Assembly: GCA_020440605.1 (NCBI GenBank)
Contig: JAGRNT010000001.1
Coordinates: forward strand, 62,001-126,000
Length of the DNA: 64,000 nt
Direction of reading: 5' to 3'
Source: a bacterium
GTDB taxonomy: Bacteria > 4484-113 > JAFGCY01
Shown here: piece after piece, positions 49,723-58,300 of the stretch
How the letters are laid out: the number at the start of each line of letters is the position of its first letter
Numbering within the stretch: the stretch's first letter is position 1
Position numbers and translations under genes: made by a program
The notes under the pieces: generated by a model
Seen by the model: the letters and a program-made list of their open reading frames with translations, nothing else
What the model was told of the DNA's origin: nothing
Database searches by the model: none

Positions 49723-51380
49723 CAGTCCTGCTCCTCATGCAGGCGCTCCACGGCTCCGGCAGGCAATAAGCGTTCCTCCAGCACGTCGAGCATTGCCAGC
49801 GCGGCAGCGCGATGCCTGAGCAGGCTGCGGTAGGCAGCAAACGTCAGTACTCCCATGAAGGGGGTGAACAGCAGTCCGGGAAAGGGACTGAGTGTGCTGT
49901 AGGGCACGCTGCCTGTCATCATGATGATCAGGCTGCCGATGACCGGCACGGCCCCTGCCGCCAGCAGCAGCACATCCCGGCGCAGACTGCTGCCCGTGCC
50001 GCGCAGGAACCAGTCGAGATTCCACATCGCCAGCCAGGCACTGCGCTGCAGTTCCTCCTTCAGCTCCACCGTCGTCGTTGGCAGATAGAGGCAGAACTGC
50101 AGGAAGGACGGGCAGTGTTCCAGCAGTTCCGCAGTTGGCAATGTTCCGTTGAGCAGTTCCTCCATCAGGCCCTTGCCTTCGATGCCGGCGCGGTACTCCA
50201 TCCGCCAGCGCTTCAGTTCATCATCAAAGCCAACGATGCTGTGGATGAAAAGCATCAGCAGTACCAGCCCTGACACCGCCAGCAGCACTCCGGGAATCCA
50301 GGAAGCGCTGAAGTCGCAGAGCACGAGGGGTACGATCACAGCGAGCATACTGCCAGCAACCGGCAGGACCCTGATGGCCTGCAGCGTGTCCACTTCCCTC
50401 TCATCCAGCGCGATCCGCAGTTCGGTACAGACCGCCTCGACGCGACGGCTGAGGCGCGTACCCCGTACTTCCGCCGGGGCTGCGGCCAGCTGCGAGGCGG
50501 GAACGGCAACCTTGCCCTGCAGGCCGTAGTAGTCCATGGCATTGTCAAGATACTTCCCGAAGTACTCCAGCCCCAGCCGCCAGTCAGTCCGCCTTCCGAG
50601 CAGCACGCTTGCTGCCAGCAGGAAGAACACCGTCAGGGCGATCACGCCACTCACCGGACCGCTGCTGAAGGACTCATGGATCACATACCCCGAGAAGAGC
50701 AGCGGCAGCAGGAAATCCAGCGGATGCCGGATCCGCCCGCCCGACTCCCGCTTCGGCGCGGCACCACAGGCCGCCAGCAGGCTCCTGAGCTGCTCCCTGA
50801 CAACAGGGGACTTCCCGCTGACAGCCAGTCCCGTGCGACTGCTCAGCTCAGCACTCAGCCGGCCATTGCCAAGCCGGTCCTCAATGAATTCCTCCGCCAG
50901 TCCGCTGCCCTCCAGCACGCGCATGCGGTACAGGCGCTGTTCCTCCTCCCGTCTGCGCAGGCTCTTCTCCGTCTGCGTCCTGTCCAGGAATAGTCCGCCG
51001 ATCTGCCAGCCGATGAACTGCCAGGGCAGATACATCGCCGCCATAACCACTGCCGCAATCCCGACGACGTGCGGTTCGTCCATACTTTCATCCACGCCGA
51101 ACAACAGCAGCAACTCGGGTGAGAGAAATGTCAGACTGAGCAGGATCGCAAACAGCAGTGGCGGAATGAAACTCCAGGCGATGCGCCGGGCATTGCGCTC
51201 GTTGTCAGCACGCAGTTCGGTGAGCGCCGTGCGGATCTCCGTGATCCGCTCCACCATGCCTGAACCGCTGCGGCTGACCTGCGCCCTGGCGGAGTCCCTG
51301 GCGACAGCGTCGAGCTGTTCCCTCGCATGCCTGTCCCGCCCAGCTGTCCCGCCTGTCCGTCCCTGTTGCTCAGCCGTCAT
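49722..51380 (-). CDS. Membrane protein of the four-gene family, two-module
   Basis: The 552-residue protein has the same two-module plan: helix RITEIRTALTELRADNERNARR, two transmembrane helices, RVLEGSGLAEEFIEDRL, then EYFGKYLDNAMDYYGLQGKVAVPASQLAAAP, and in the second half EAVCTELRIALDEREVDTL, KGLMEELLNGTLPTAELLEHCPSFLQFCLYLP and AWLAMWNLDWFLRGTGSSLRRD. It ends with the same 20 residues as the next gene. No catalytic signature is seen. The family may form a membrane assembly of four different subunits. Confidence 0.8.
   Translation of the reverse strand: MTAEQQGRTGGTAGRDRHAREQLDAVARDSARAQVSRSGSGMVERITEIRTALTELRADNERNARRIAWSFIPPLLFAILLSLTFLSPELLLLFGVDESMDEPHVVGIAAVVMAAMYLPWQFIGWQIGGLFLDRTQTEKSLRRREEEQRLYRMRVLEGSGLAEEFIEDRLGNGRLSAELSSRTGLAVSGKSPVVREQLRSLLAACGAAPKRESGGRIRHPLDFLLPLLFSGYVIHESFSSGPVSGVIALTVFFLLAASVLLGRRTDWRLGLEYFGKYLDNAMDYYGLQGKVAVPASQLAAAPAEVRGTRLSRRVEAVCTELRIALDEREVDTLQAIRVLPVAGSMLAVIVPLVLCDFSASWIPGVLLAVSGLVLLMLFIHSIVGFDDELKRWRMEYRAGIEGKGLMEELLNGTLPTAELLEHCPSFLQFCLYLPTTTVELKEELQRSAWLAMWNLDWFLRGTGSSLRRDVLLLAAGAVPVIGSLIIMMTGSVPYSTLSPFPGLLFTPFMGVLTFAAYRSLLRHRAAALAMLDVLEERLLPAGAVERLHEEQD
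49770..49823. repeat. 54-bp direct repeat, copy 2
   Basis: 53 of 54 bases are the same as in 48118-48171. Confidence 0.85.
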
Positions 51381-51393
51381 CGTCAGTCAGTCC

Positions 51394-52305
51394 TCAGGCC
51401 TGGAATGCTTCGAAGTGATTCCTGCGCAGCGGCAGTTTCGCACGCCGCCGCTTCATTGCCAGCCGTCCCGGGTCCAGGTCCTCCACCTCGCGGTAGTAGC
51501 GCAGTGCCAGCTCCATGTGGATCTCCGGCCCGATGTTGTCAAAGCGCCAGCGGTTGCGCGCGGCGATCAGGTAGCCACAGATGATCAGCAGCATCCCGCA
51601 GAGCATGCAGATTCCGCTGACCCGCTCGAGGCTCCGGGAGATCTCAAGCAGCGCCATGCAGAAATGGCCGATCAGATAGATGCGCAGCAGGAAATGCAGA
51701 ACCTTCCGGCCACCTTCCCCCCTGCGGCGCTCGCGGAACACGACGTCGAGGTATGTGCTGAGCTGGCGGATGCGCTCGTAGGCACTGCCTGGAACGTGGC
51801 AGTTGCGCAGCCAGCGTTCCAGCCGGCCCATGCTGGCGTGGAAGCGCTCAAAGTCAAACTGGTCCATCAGGATCTGCTCCGCCAGCCCCGCGCCCTGCAG
51901 GTACAGCACGATATCCAGTTCACGGCCGGGATGCGCCGCATCCGGAGCGGGATTGGCAAGATGCAGCAGCAGGTAGCGCAGCGCCGCTCCGCAGAGCAGC
52001 AGGGCCAGCAGCATCAGCCCCAGACTGGCGAACACGAAGGAATCCTGGTGGAGGATGTCGTTGACACCCTGCTGATCGCTGATGATCCAGGCCGGGGCGC
52101 TGAGCATGAAGATCCCCAGCAGGCCGAGGCAGATCACGGCAAAGCACAGCCAGCTCGTATGCGCCGTCCGTTCACGGCGCACGCGCTTGAGCGCCTCCTC
52201 GTAGACGGAGATCAGCCGCTTCAGTTCCGCCCCCTGCGGTATCTGGAAATCCGACTCGAGCAGGTGGCGGATGTCACGCGGCTCATATTGCAGGCCGCTT
52301 TTCAT
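51394..52305 (-). CDS. Membrane protein of the four-gene family, single-module, first gene of the operon
   Basis: The ATG at 52305 gives 303 residues starting MKSGLQYEPRDIRHLLESDF. A charged helix (LKRLISVYEEALKRVRRERTAHT), two transmembrane helices (HTSWLCFAVICLGLLGIFML and SLGLMLLALLLCGAALRYLLL), a loop with LQGAGLAEQILMDQF and a second pair of helices follow; the C-terminal ELALRYYREVEDLDPGRL corresponds to the LDYYAGHGSLELPEEQL element of the paralogues. TACAAT lies 8 bases before the ATG without a ribosome site. The long open frame upstream of 52305 has no membrane-protein character. Confidence 0.8.
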   Translation of the reverse strand: MKSGLQYEPRDIRHLLESDFQIPQGAELKRLISVYEEALKRVRRERTAHTSWLCFAVICLGLLGIFMLSAPAWIISDQQGVNDILHQDSFVFASLGLMLLALLLCGAALRYLLLHLANPAPDAAHPGRELDIVLYLQGAGLAEQILMDQFDFERFHASMGRLERWLRNCHVPGSAYERIRQLSTYLDVVFRERRRGEGGRKVLHFLLRIYLIGHFCMALLEISRSLERVSGICMLCGMLLIICGYLIAARNRWRFDNIGPEIHMELALRYYREVEDLDPGRLAMKRRRAKLPLRRNHFEAFQA

Positions 52306-52313
52306 CTGCCTCA

Positions 52314-52319
52314 ATTGTA
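52314..52319 (-). promoter_or_regulatory. -10 hexamer TACAAT, 8 bases before the ATG at 52305
   Basis: On the minus strand TACAAT, then TGAGGCAG, then ATG. A second TACAAT at 52351-52356 on the plus strand faces away and probably serves the selenoprotein gene at 52385. Confidence 0.45.
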
Positions 52320-52384
52320 GGACAGCGCTGCAGGCCCGCGCCGAGCGCCCGCTACAATCTCCGCAGCACGGGCAGGAGGCAAGC

Positions 52385-52927
52385 ATGGCGCGCATCAAGG
52401 GACCGGACATCGACAAGCTGGACACTCGCCTGCAGAGGATCTTCGAGGCGCAGGCCCAGCAGTACGGCCAGCCGCTCACCGGCCAGCACATCGCCGCGCA
52501 TTCGCCGGAGGTCTTCAACGGCATGCGCGGGATGTTCGGTGCGCTGCACAAGAGTGGCCTGCTGGAGCCCGCGCTGCGCAATCTGCTGAACCGGCATGTG
52601 GCGCTGATCAACCACTGCCCCTATTGAGCCGACCTGAATGCTGCAGGTGGCAGTAAAAACGGCCTAAGTTACGAACAACTCACGCAGCTTGACAACTGGC
52701 GTGGCAACAGCATCTACACGCATCGCCAGCAGCTGGCGCTGGAGTACGCCGAAGCTATGACCTACACCGACCAGGATGTCAGCGATGAACTGTTCTCGCG
52801 GATCTGCGGTGAGTTCAGCGTGCCCGAGATCGTGGAACTGACAATGACCATCGGCTGGGAAAACGCCAGCGCCAAGTTCAACCACGCGTTTCTCATCGAG
52901 TCACTGGAGACGTGGAAGCCTGAGTAG
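52385..52927 (+). CDS. Selenocysteine-containing carboxymuconolactone decarboxylase/AhpD-like protein
   Basis: The frame runs from ATG 52385 (ribosome site GCAGGAGGC) to TAG 52925-52927 with one in-frame TGA at 52625-52627. Before it the protein reads RHVALINHCPY, after it ADLNAAGGSKNGLSYEQL, then TQLDNWRGN and LALEYAEAMTYTDQDVSDEL. In the CMD/AhpD family the active site is CxxC within HCPYC, so the TGA stands at the second cysteine and would give Cys78-Pro-Tyr-Sec81, a CxxU centre. A stem-loop follows directly. The predicted 180-residue enzyme should act in peroxide or thiol-disulfide chemistry. Confidence 0.88.
52628..52651 (+). promoter_or_regulatory. Candidate bacterial SECIS element of the AhpD-like gene
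   Basis: Right after the UGA, GCC pairs with GGC and ACCTG (52632-52636) with CAGGT (52644-52648) around the 7-nt loop AATGCTG; one G (52631) bulges. A strong stem starting next to the UGA with a G in the apical loop fits the bacterial SECIS model. Confidence 0.65.
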
Positions 52928-52956
52928 GGTGTAGTAACTGGGTTGTCGGGGGGATC

Positions 52957-53031
52957 GGAGGTGCGACACAAGTTGTCGCACAATTTTCTTCCGCACAAAA
53001 TCTATCTTGCGGCAGCAAGTACCGCAGCTCC
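52957..53031. repeat. REP pair (REPIN-like), copy 1
   Basis: A forward unit GGAG with stem GTGCGACA/TGTCGCAC and loop CAAGT (52957-52981) faces a reverse unit ending in CTCC at 53031, whose stem TGCGG/CCGCA has decayed at one or two positions. Two REPs in inverted orientation about 75 bp apart end to end are the mobile form (REPIN) of RAYT-dependent repeats. Confidence 0.8.
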
Positions 53032-53235
53032 CAGGCCGGAGGCGGATGCAGCCTGAGCATTTGCCTATCCGGAACTTCGGGATCTCCACACGGAACCGGC
53101 ACCCCTGAGAACGCCGGTCACCGGCCTGCCTGAACGCAGGCATTTACGGGTAAAACAGTGCACGAATCAGATTTCAGTTCTTGCTGGTGGGAAGCAGACT
53201 GAAAAGCCCCGGTTAAGTCCGGGCAAGGGAAAGTG
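53032..53235 (+). other. Leader region with several stem-loops
   Basis: The gap before the lipoprotein gene has stems GCCTGC/GCAGGC around CTGAAC (near 53131-53148) and CCCGG/CCGGG (near 53208-53223). I see no known riboswitch pattern. A purine run AAGGGAAAG precedes the start codon. Confidence 0.35.
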
Positions 53236-54318
53236 ATGGGAAAGCACCTGACTATGATTGCAGTATCACTGCTGATATCTCTTGCAATCTCCTGCGGAAG
53301 GCTTAAGCCCTTCTATGGATATGAGAGCAGTGCCAATGCCGATCCGTTCTTCAGCCCGCAGCAGCAGGGTGTTGCAGGAGACTCCAGTGACCCGGGAAGC
53401 TACGATGGATATGCCAATCCCGCACAAGAGTTCGGATTCAGCCCTGATGCATACGTACCAGCTGAGCCCTGGAACGGAATTCCCATGCCTGCCAATCCGG
53501 TGAACAAACCCCAGATCAACAATAATCAGGCACCGAGCCTGACCAGTCTGGATGTCAGGCAGAATGAGTTGCTTGCGGTTGCCACGGACCCTGAGAATGA
53601 CAGACTGGCTTTCCACTGTGAGCTTGTTTCCGGCAACGTGGAATTCAGCGAACTGGACAATTCCGAATACGGTCAGGCCAGCTGGCAGCTTGCTGATGCA
53701 GATGGCATGTTCCTCCTGAAGGTCACGGTGACGGATGCAAGGGGCAAGAGCAACAGCGGCTACTGCAGCGACCTTGGAGAACTGCTGGTCAAGCCGGATT
53801 CACTGTACGTGGTCGCCAGCCAGCGCCGGGCTTCCGTCGGGGATGCGGTCCGAGTGATGGTGATCAGCGGCAGAACCGCCAGTCCCTTCCAGTTCATGAA
53901 TGGCTGCGGCGTGGTCTGTGAAGAAGGTGCGGACTACAGACGGCTCTCGTTGGACATCGGGGCACCGGACGCGGAACCTGACCTCAGCGTTGTCAACATC
54001 GTTGACGGCATCTGGAAGCAGATGGGTGTGCGGGAATTCCTGCTGGCACCCGATTCGTTCATCGTCAGCAATCCCATTGCGAACGGCAGGCTGCGGACCG
54101 ACTTCAACATCACGCCCCTGGATGGCAGCAGCACCCAGACCGAGGGCGAGCTGTTCAACTTCGAGTATGTCTTCAACACGCCTGGCACCTACATGCTCGG
54201 CCTGGAGGGCCACAACGTTGTTGATCGTACTTACTATCAGGACTGGACAGCAGTTGACAACTATACCTGGTCTGACATCCGAAATGTGCATCCGATGAAT
54301 TTCGTGGTTGTCGAATAG
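53236..54318 (+). CDS. Lipoprotein with Ig-like/PKD-like region
   Basis: The 360-residue protein has a lipoprotein signal (SLLISLAISCGR). An Asn/Pro-rich linker to about residue 95 precedes a domain with NQAPSLTSLDVRQNELLAVATDPENDRLAFHCEL, the pattern of bacterial Ig-like or cadherin-like repeats, then a second domain ending FNFEYVFNTPGTYMLGLEGHNVVD, which resembles a PKD end. It stands between two REP pairs. The exact function is unknown. Confidence 0.75.
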   Translation: MGKHLTMIAVSLLISLAISCGRLKPFYGYESSANADPFFSPQQQGVAGDSSDPGSYDGYANPAQEFGFSPDAYVPAEPWNGIPMPANPVNKPQINNNQAPSLTSLDVRQNELLAVATDPENDRLAFHCELVSGNVEFSELDNSEYGQASWQLADADGMFLLKVTVTDARGKSNSGYCSDLGELLVKPDSLYVVASQRRASVGDAVRVMVISGRTASPFQFMNGCGVVCEEGADYRRLSLDIGAPDAEPDLSVVNIVDGIWKQMGVREFLLAPDSFIVSNPIANGRLRTDFNITPLDGSSTQTEGELFNFEYVFNTPGTYMLGLEGHNVVDRTYYQDWTAVDNYTWSDIRNVHPMNFVVVE

Positions 54319-54434
54319 CAGGAGGCCAGGCTTCATAGCCTGACCAGGGGCACTGCATCCCAGCCGCAGGCGAATGCCGCCTTGACAGGGCTGAATGCTT
54401 TGCAGCAATGGTGATTGCTGCGTAGAAGAGGAGC

Positions 54435-54510
54435 GGAGGTGCGACACTAGTTGTCGCACAGTGGATATAGTGCAGGAAGAATATTGTGCGGCAGCAAGTG
54501 CCGCACCTCC
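54435..54510. repeat. REP pair (REPIN-like), copy 2
   Basis: Forward unit: GGAG at 54435, stem GTGCGACA/TGTCGCAC, loop CTAGT (to 54459). Reverse unit: stem GTGCGGCA/TGCCGCAC, loop GCAAG, ending CTCC at 54510. In the reverse unit both stem sides carry a compensating change (A-T to G-C), which keeps the pairing. Confidence 0.85.
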
Positions 54511-54540
54511 CCCTACGCCCTACAACCCAGATCCCAGCTC

Positions 54541-55413
54541 CTAAATCCCCAGCAGCTCGGCCGCCGCGTGCAGGTCCTGCACCGCGATCAGGTTGCCATC
54601 CATCTCGCTCAGGCGCACCGCGTCGTCAACCGTGGCCACCCCCGTCAGCACGAGAATCCCGGGCAGGCCATGCTGGCTGGCCATCGCCATGTCCGTCTCC
54701 ATCCGGTCGCCGATGATCAGCATCCGCTCGCGCTGCACCCCGGTGGCGGCCTCGATCTCATCGAGCAGGTGCACGCTCGGCTTGCCGAGGATCTCCGGCT
54801 GGACCCCCGTCAGGCGCGCCAGCATGTCGGCGATCCCGCCGCTGTCCGGCAGCCAGGTCCCGGCCTCCGTCGGGAAGCCGTAGTCCGCATTGCAGCAGTA
54901 GAACCGCGCCCCGGCACTGAGCGCGGCGCTGGCCACGCCGATCTTCCTGTAGCTGCCATGCCGGTCGATGCCGACGAGCAGCGCGTCGAAGGGGTCGGCC
55001 TGCAGCGCCTCGACGATCTGCACATGGCTGTGGTTGTCAGCCAGCCCCAGTGAGTCCAGCCAGTTGTCAATGCTCTGCGCCCCGGGGATGCGCTCCTCGA
55101 TGTAGCCCGCGATCTCGCTCGACATGTGCAGCAGGATCCGCGCATCCGCGTGGTGGTGCTGCAGGTAGGCCGCGCTGGCAATCCCCGCGCCGAACAGTTC
55201 GTGGCGCTGCAGGTCATAGCCCATCCGCTCGCAGCGCGCCAGGTAGTGCTCGTGCAGGTAGACCGAGTTGTTGCTGATCAGCGCGCGCTGGATCCCGCCG
55301 CGCGAAAGGGTCTGCAGGAACTCACGCGCCCCGGGGATGCTGTGCTCACCGGTCCAGAGCACCCCGTCGGCGTCCAGCAGCACGAGTTCCGGACGGAATC
55401 CCGGCCAGCTCAA
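54541..55413 (-). CDS. HAD-superfamily phosphatase, NagD/IIA type
   Basis: The 290-residue protein has HAD motif 1 LLDADGVLWTGEH, motif 2 ALISNNS, the class IIA cap, motif 3 lysine in LGKPSVHLLDEI and motif 4 IIGDRMETDMAMA. It removes phosphate from small molecules such as nucleotides or sugar phosphates; the substrate is unknown. The start is a TTG, since no ATG or GTG occurs near the conserved N-terminus. Confidence 0.9.
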   Translation of the reverse strand: MSWPGFRPELVLLDADGVLWTGEHSIPGAREFLQTLSRGGIQRALISNNSVYLHEHYLARCERMGYDLQRHELFGAGIASAAYLQHHHADARILLHMSSEIAGYIEERIPGAQSIDNWLDSLGLADNHSHVQIVEALQADPFDALLVGIDRHGSYRKIGVASAALSAGARFYCCNADYGFPTEAGTWLPDSGGIADMLARLTGVQPEILGKPSVHLLDEIEAATGVQRERMLIIGDRMETDMAMASQHGLPGILVLTGVATVDDAVRLSEMDGNLIAVQDLHAAAELLGI

Positions 55414-55470
55414 ATGAGTGCTCTCTTTATCATTGTCGATAGATTAACCTGTGGCGGGCGGGGCGTGGCC

Positions 55471-55495
55471 GGAGGTGCGACACTTGCTGTCGCAC
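55471..55495 (+). repeat. REP sequence left of the RAYT gene
   Basis: GGAG, perfect 8-bp stem GTGCGACA/TGTCGCAC, loop CTTGC. Confidence 0.9.
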
Positions 55496-55523
55496 AAACC
55501 CTCCAGACAACAATATTCGTTAT

Positions 55524-56237
55524 GTGGAACAGACGAATTGTTACTTGCAAATCTTTAATATTTACATATCAACGTCAAATGGTTACAATTATTGCATACA
55601 TTTCAATGGAAATCTTGGCTTCTACAAACACGGAAATCTACCTCATCTGGACTCATCTGGCTCAATACAATTCATTACCTTCGTACTGGCAGATGCTGCC
55701 CCGTCCAGGCAGTTGTCCCTGAATGCCCAGGGGATCAGTATGTATACGGATAAACAAATGTGGGATCTCGATGGAGAACTTGATCGCGGTCGCGGAGAAT
55801 GCCTATTGATCAAACGCCCCCTAGCAGAGGTCGTCCGCAGGTCAATCCTGTTGAACAACACGGAAACACACCTGAATATCGCATGGGTGATCATGCCAAA
55901 TCATGTTCACCTTTTGATCAAGCAGTGGCCGGGGTTCAAGCTTGGCAACATCGTTAAGCAGATCAAGGGTGGCTCTGCCCATAATCTCAACAAAGCGCTT
56001 GGACGTTCGGGAAAAGTCTGGCAGATCGGTTACTTCGACAGGTTGATTCGATCGCCCCTGCAGCTTAGGCAGACCGTAGACTACATCCACGAGAATCCGG
56101 TTAAAGCCCGCCTGGTAAGCAACTCAAACAACTGGTCCATGAGCAGCTGCAATGGATTTGAACCTGCAGGACTATCTCGAGAGCTCGGATTGCCAGAAAG
56201 TTGGTATGAGGACTGCGCTTCGATCTCGGCTAGATGA
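55524..56237 (+). CDS. REP-associated tyrosine transposase (RAYT)
   Basis: The 237-residue protein is of the Y1/IS200-like TnpA-REP group. HGNLPHLDSSGSIQFITFVLAD at about 36-57 is the usual N-terminal strand, WVIMPNHVHLLI holds the metal-binding His127-x-His129, and VWQIGYFDRLIRSPLQLRQTVDYIHENPVKARLV contains the likely nucleophile Tyr170 and the typical C-terminal helix. RAYTs cut single-stranded REP hairpins next to the GTAG/GGAG-like tag and spread them. The protein looks intact, with all catalytic residues. A GTG at 55524 is the earliest start; a later one is possible. Confidence 0.9.
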   Translation: MEQTNCYLQIFNIYISTSNGYNYCIHFNGNLGFYKHGNLPHLDSSGSIQFITFVLADAAPSRQLSLNAQGISMYTDKQMWDLDGELDRGRGECLLIKRPLAEVVRRSILLNNTETHLNIAWVIMPNHVHLLIKQWPGFKLGNIVKQIKGGSAHNLNKALGRSGKVWQIGYFDRLIRSPLQLRQTVDYIHENPVKARLVSNSNNWSMSSCNGFEPAGLSRELGLPESWYEDCASISAR

Positions 56238-56361
56238 GCTGGAAGGTTGCATTGCAGCTTCTCATTGGCACACTGGACACACACAGTTCCGTTGAAACCA
56301 AATGAGGAGTACTTGATAGCAACTGTGCCGCATTGACAACCAGTGAGTTGACAGCAGGATT

Positions 56362-56386
56362 GTGCGACAACAAGTGTCGCACCTCC
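56362..56386 (-). repeat. REP sequence right of the RAYT gene
   Basis: On the minus strand GGAG, perfect 8-bp stem GTGCGACA/TGTCGCAC, loop CTTGT. Confidence 0.9.
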
Positions 56387-56411
56387 GGCAGCGAGACCGC
56401 ACAGCACATCC

Positions 56412-58187
56412 CTACTTCAGCGGCTGCAGGCGCAGCTCCCACCACTGGTCCTGCTCGATCGTGGCCGGCGCTCCCGTCAGCGGGCACTGCGCGGTGGCCG
56501 TCTTCGGGAAGGCGATCACCTCGCGGATATTGTCAACGCCGAGCAGGCTCATCACGAGGCGGTCGATGCCCTGGCCGAAGCCGCGGTGCGGCGGAGCGCC
56601 GTAGCGGTAGGCCTCGAGGAACCAGCCGAAGCGGTGCTCGATCTGCTCATCGCTGAGGCCCATGTTGCGCAGGATGCGCATCTGCAGCGCCGGGTCGAAG
56701 ACGCGCAGCGAACCGCTGCTCATCTCCACGCCGTTGAGCACCAGGTCGTAGTTGTCAGCGCGGATGCTGAGCAGCTCGTCGATGTCCGTGCTGTCCAGCT
56801 TGTGCATGTCGGCGGCCAGCGGGTTGGTGAAGGCATGGTGCGCCGCGGTCACGCCGCCGGTCTCTTCGTTCACCTCATAGAGCGGGAAGTCCACCACCCA
56901 CATCGGTGCGAACTGCGTGTGGTCAATCAGCCCGGCCTCCTCGCCCAGCTTCAGGCGCAGCTCGCCGAGCACCTTGAGGTTCTTCGGCTTCGGCCCGAGC
57001 ACCATGCACCAGGTGCCGGTGCTGCTGCTCTCGCATTCCGCTGCCAGCGCCGCGAAGGCCTGCAGGTCCGGCGCGAACCTGGCAACGCTGCCCTTCGGTT
57101 CCTCGCCGCCGGTCTCGATCGTCATCAGGCCGTTGGCACCGTAGCGCTTGGCCTTCTCCGTCCAGCTGTCCAGCTCCTTGCGGCTCAGGCTCAGGCCCGG
57201 GATGAACACACCGTGGACCACCTGCCCCTCCTCCAGCCCGGCCGTCACGAAGGCCGCCTCCGTGCCCTGCCAGAGCGCGGTCAGTTCACGGATCTCGCTG
57301 CCGAAGCGCGCATCCGGCTTGTCCGAGCCCCAGCGCTCGATCGCCTCGTTGTAAGGCACGCGCGGGAAGGGCACGGGCAGCTCATGCCCGATGCACTCGC
57401 GCCAGATGCGCTGCATGTAGCCCTCGGCGATGCCGAACAGCTGCTCGCGCGAGGTGAAGCTCATCTCCAGGTCAAGCTGCGTATGCTCCGGCTGGCGGTT
57501 GCCACGCAGGTCCTCGTCACGCAGGCACTTGGCAATCTGGAAGTAGCGGTCCATCCCCGAGCACATCAGTACCTGCTTGAAGAGCTGCGGGCTCTGGGGC
57601 AGCGCGTAGAAGCTGCCGGGATGCACGCGGCTCGGCACGACGTAGTCGCGCGCGCCCTCCGGCGTGGTGTTGGCCAGGAGCGGGGTCTCGATCTCGAGGA
57701 AGCCCTGCTCGTAGAGGTACTCACGGATGATCCGCACCACCTGGTGGCGGACCGTGATGTTGCGCACCATCGTGCGCCGGCGCAGGTCAATGTAGCGGTG
57801 CTTGAGCCGCAGCTCCTCCGAGGCCTTGACCTCCTCCTCGATCACGAAGGGCGTGGTCTCGGCTCGGCTGAGGATCTCGGCGGACTGCACGATGAACTCA
57901 CGGTCGCCGCCCGGACCCTCGCGCTGCTCCTTTTCGGGCCGGGCGCGGGTCACGCCGGTGAAGGCCACCACGTACTCGCCGCGGCACTCAGAGGCCACGG
58001 CATGCGACTCGGGGCTCTCCTCGGGGTCGAGCGTGCACTGCAGCTCGGCCCAGCGGTCACGCAGGGTGATGAAGATCAGCTGCCCGAGGTCGCGGCGGCG
58101 GGCCACCCAGCCCATCAGCGTGGCTTCAGTGCCGATCGGTGCGTCGATGATTTCCTGCAGATTGTGCGTGCGCGTGAGTTCAGACAT
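56412..58187 (-). CDS. aspS: Aspartyl-tRNA synthetase
   Basis: The 591-residue protein has the bacterial AspRS layout: anticodon-binding OB fold (LMGWVARRRDLGQLIFITLRDRWAELQCTL), class II catalytic core (TTPEGARDYVVPSR, ALPQSPQLFKQVLM, CLRDEDLRGNRQPEHTQLDLEMSF), a GAD insertion domain, and motif 3 GAPPHRGFGQGIDRLVMSLLG. It charges tRNA-Asp, and tRNA-Asn too if the genome lacks AsnRS, which cannot be seen here. TACAAT lies 9 bases before the ATG. Confidence 0.97.
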   Translation of the reverse strand: MSELTRTHNLQEIIDAPIGTEATLMGWVARRRDLGQLIFITLRDRWAELQCTLDPEESPESHAVASECRGEYVVAFTGVTRARPEKEQREGPGGDREFIVQSAEILSRAETTPFVIEEEVKASEELRLKHRYIDLRRRTMVRNITVRHQVVRIIREYLYEQGFLEIETPLLANTTPEGARDYVVPSRVHPGSFYALPQSPQLFKQVLMCSGMDRYFQIAKCLRDEDLRGNRQPEHTQLDLEMSFTSREQLFGIAEGYMQRIWRECIGHELPVPFPRVPYNEAIERWGSDKPDARFGSEIRELTALWQGTEAAFVTAGLEEGQVVHGVFIPGLSLSRKELDSWTEKAKRYGANGLMTIETGGEEPKGSVARFAPDLQAFAALAAECESSSTGTWCMVLGPKPKNLKVLGELRLKLGEEAGLIDHTQFAPMWVVDFPLYEVNEETGGVTAAHHAFTNPLAADMHKLDSTDIDELLSIRADNYDLVLNGVEMSSGSLRVFDPALQMRILRNMGLSDEQIEHRFGWFLEAYRYGAPPHRGFGQGIDRLVMSLLGVDNIREVIAFPKTATAQCPLTGAPATIEQDQWWELRLQPLK

Positions 58188-58196
58188 GGCGCAGGA

Positions 58197-58202
58197 ATTG
58201 TA
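58197..58202 (-). promoter_or_regulatory. -10 hexamer TACAAT, 9 bases before the aspS ATG
   Basis: On the minus strand TACAAT, then TCCTGCGCC, then ATG; the mRNA leader could be at most a few bases long. Confidence 0.45.
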
Positions 58203-58300
58203 TCGTGCCGCGAGGCCGGTGGTCTTTTAAGAGGACAGAGGATCTGGGTTGTAGGGTGTGGGGAGCCAGCCACCAGGTCGCGGTCGCCAGCCTCCCCTGC

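Larger units (their letters stand above)
55471..56386 (+). mobile_element. RAYT transposase unit bounded by inverted REP sequences
   Basis: A forward REP at 55471-55495 and a reverse REP at 56362-56386 enclose the transposase gene. Both GGAG tags point outwards. The interior is clearly AT-richer than the neighbouring genes. No target duplication is seen, as expected for Y1 transposases. Confidence 0.8.

Noticed and set aside
53032..53235. c-di-GMP or cobalamin riboswitch before the lipoprotein gene
   Set aside because: The stems do not match the conserved cores of those riboswitches.
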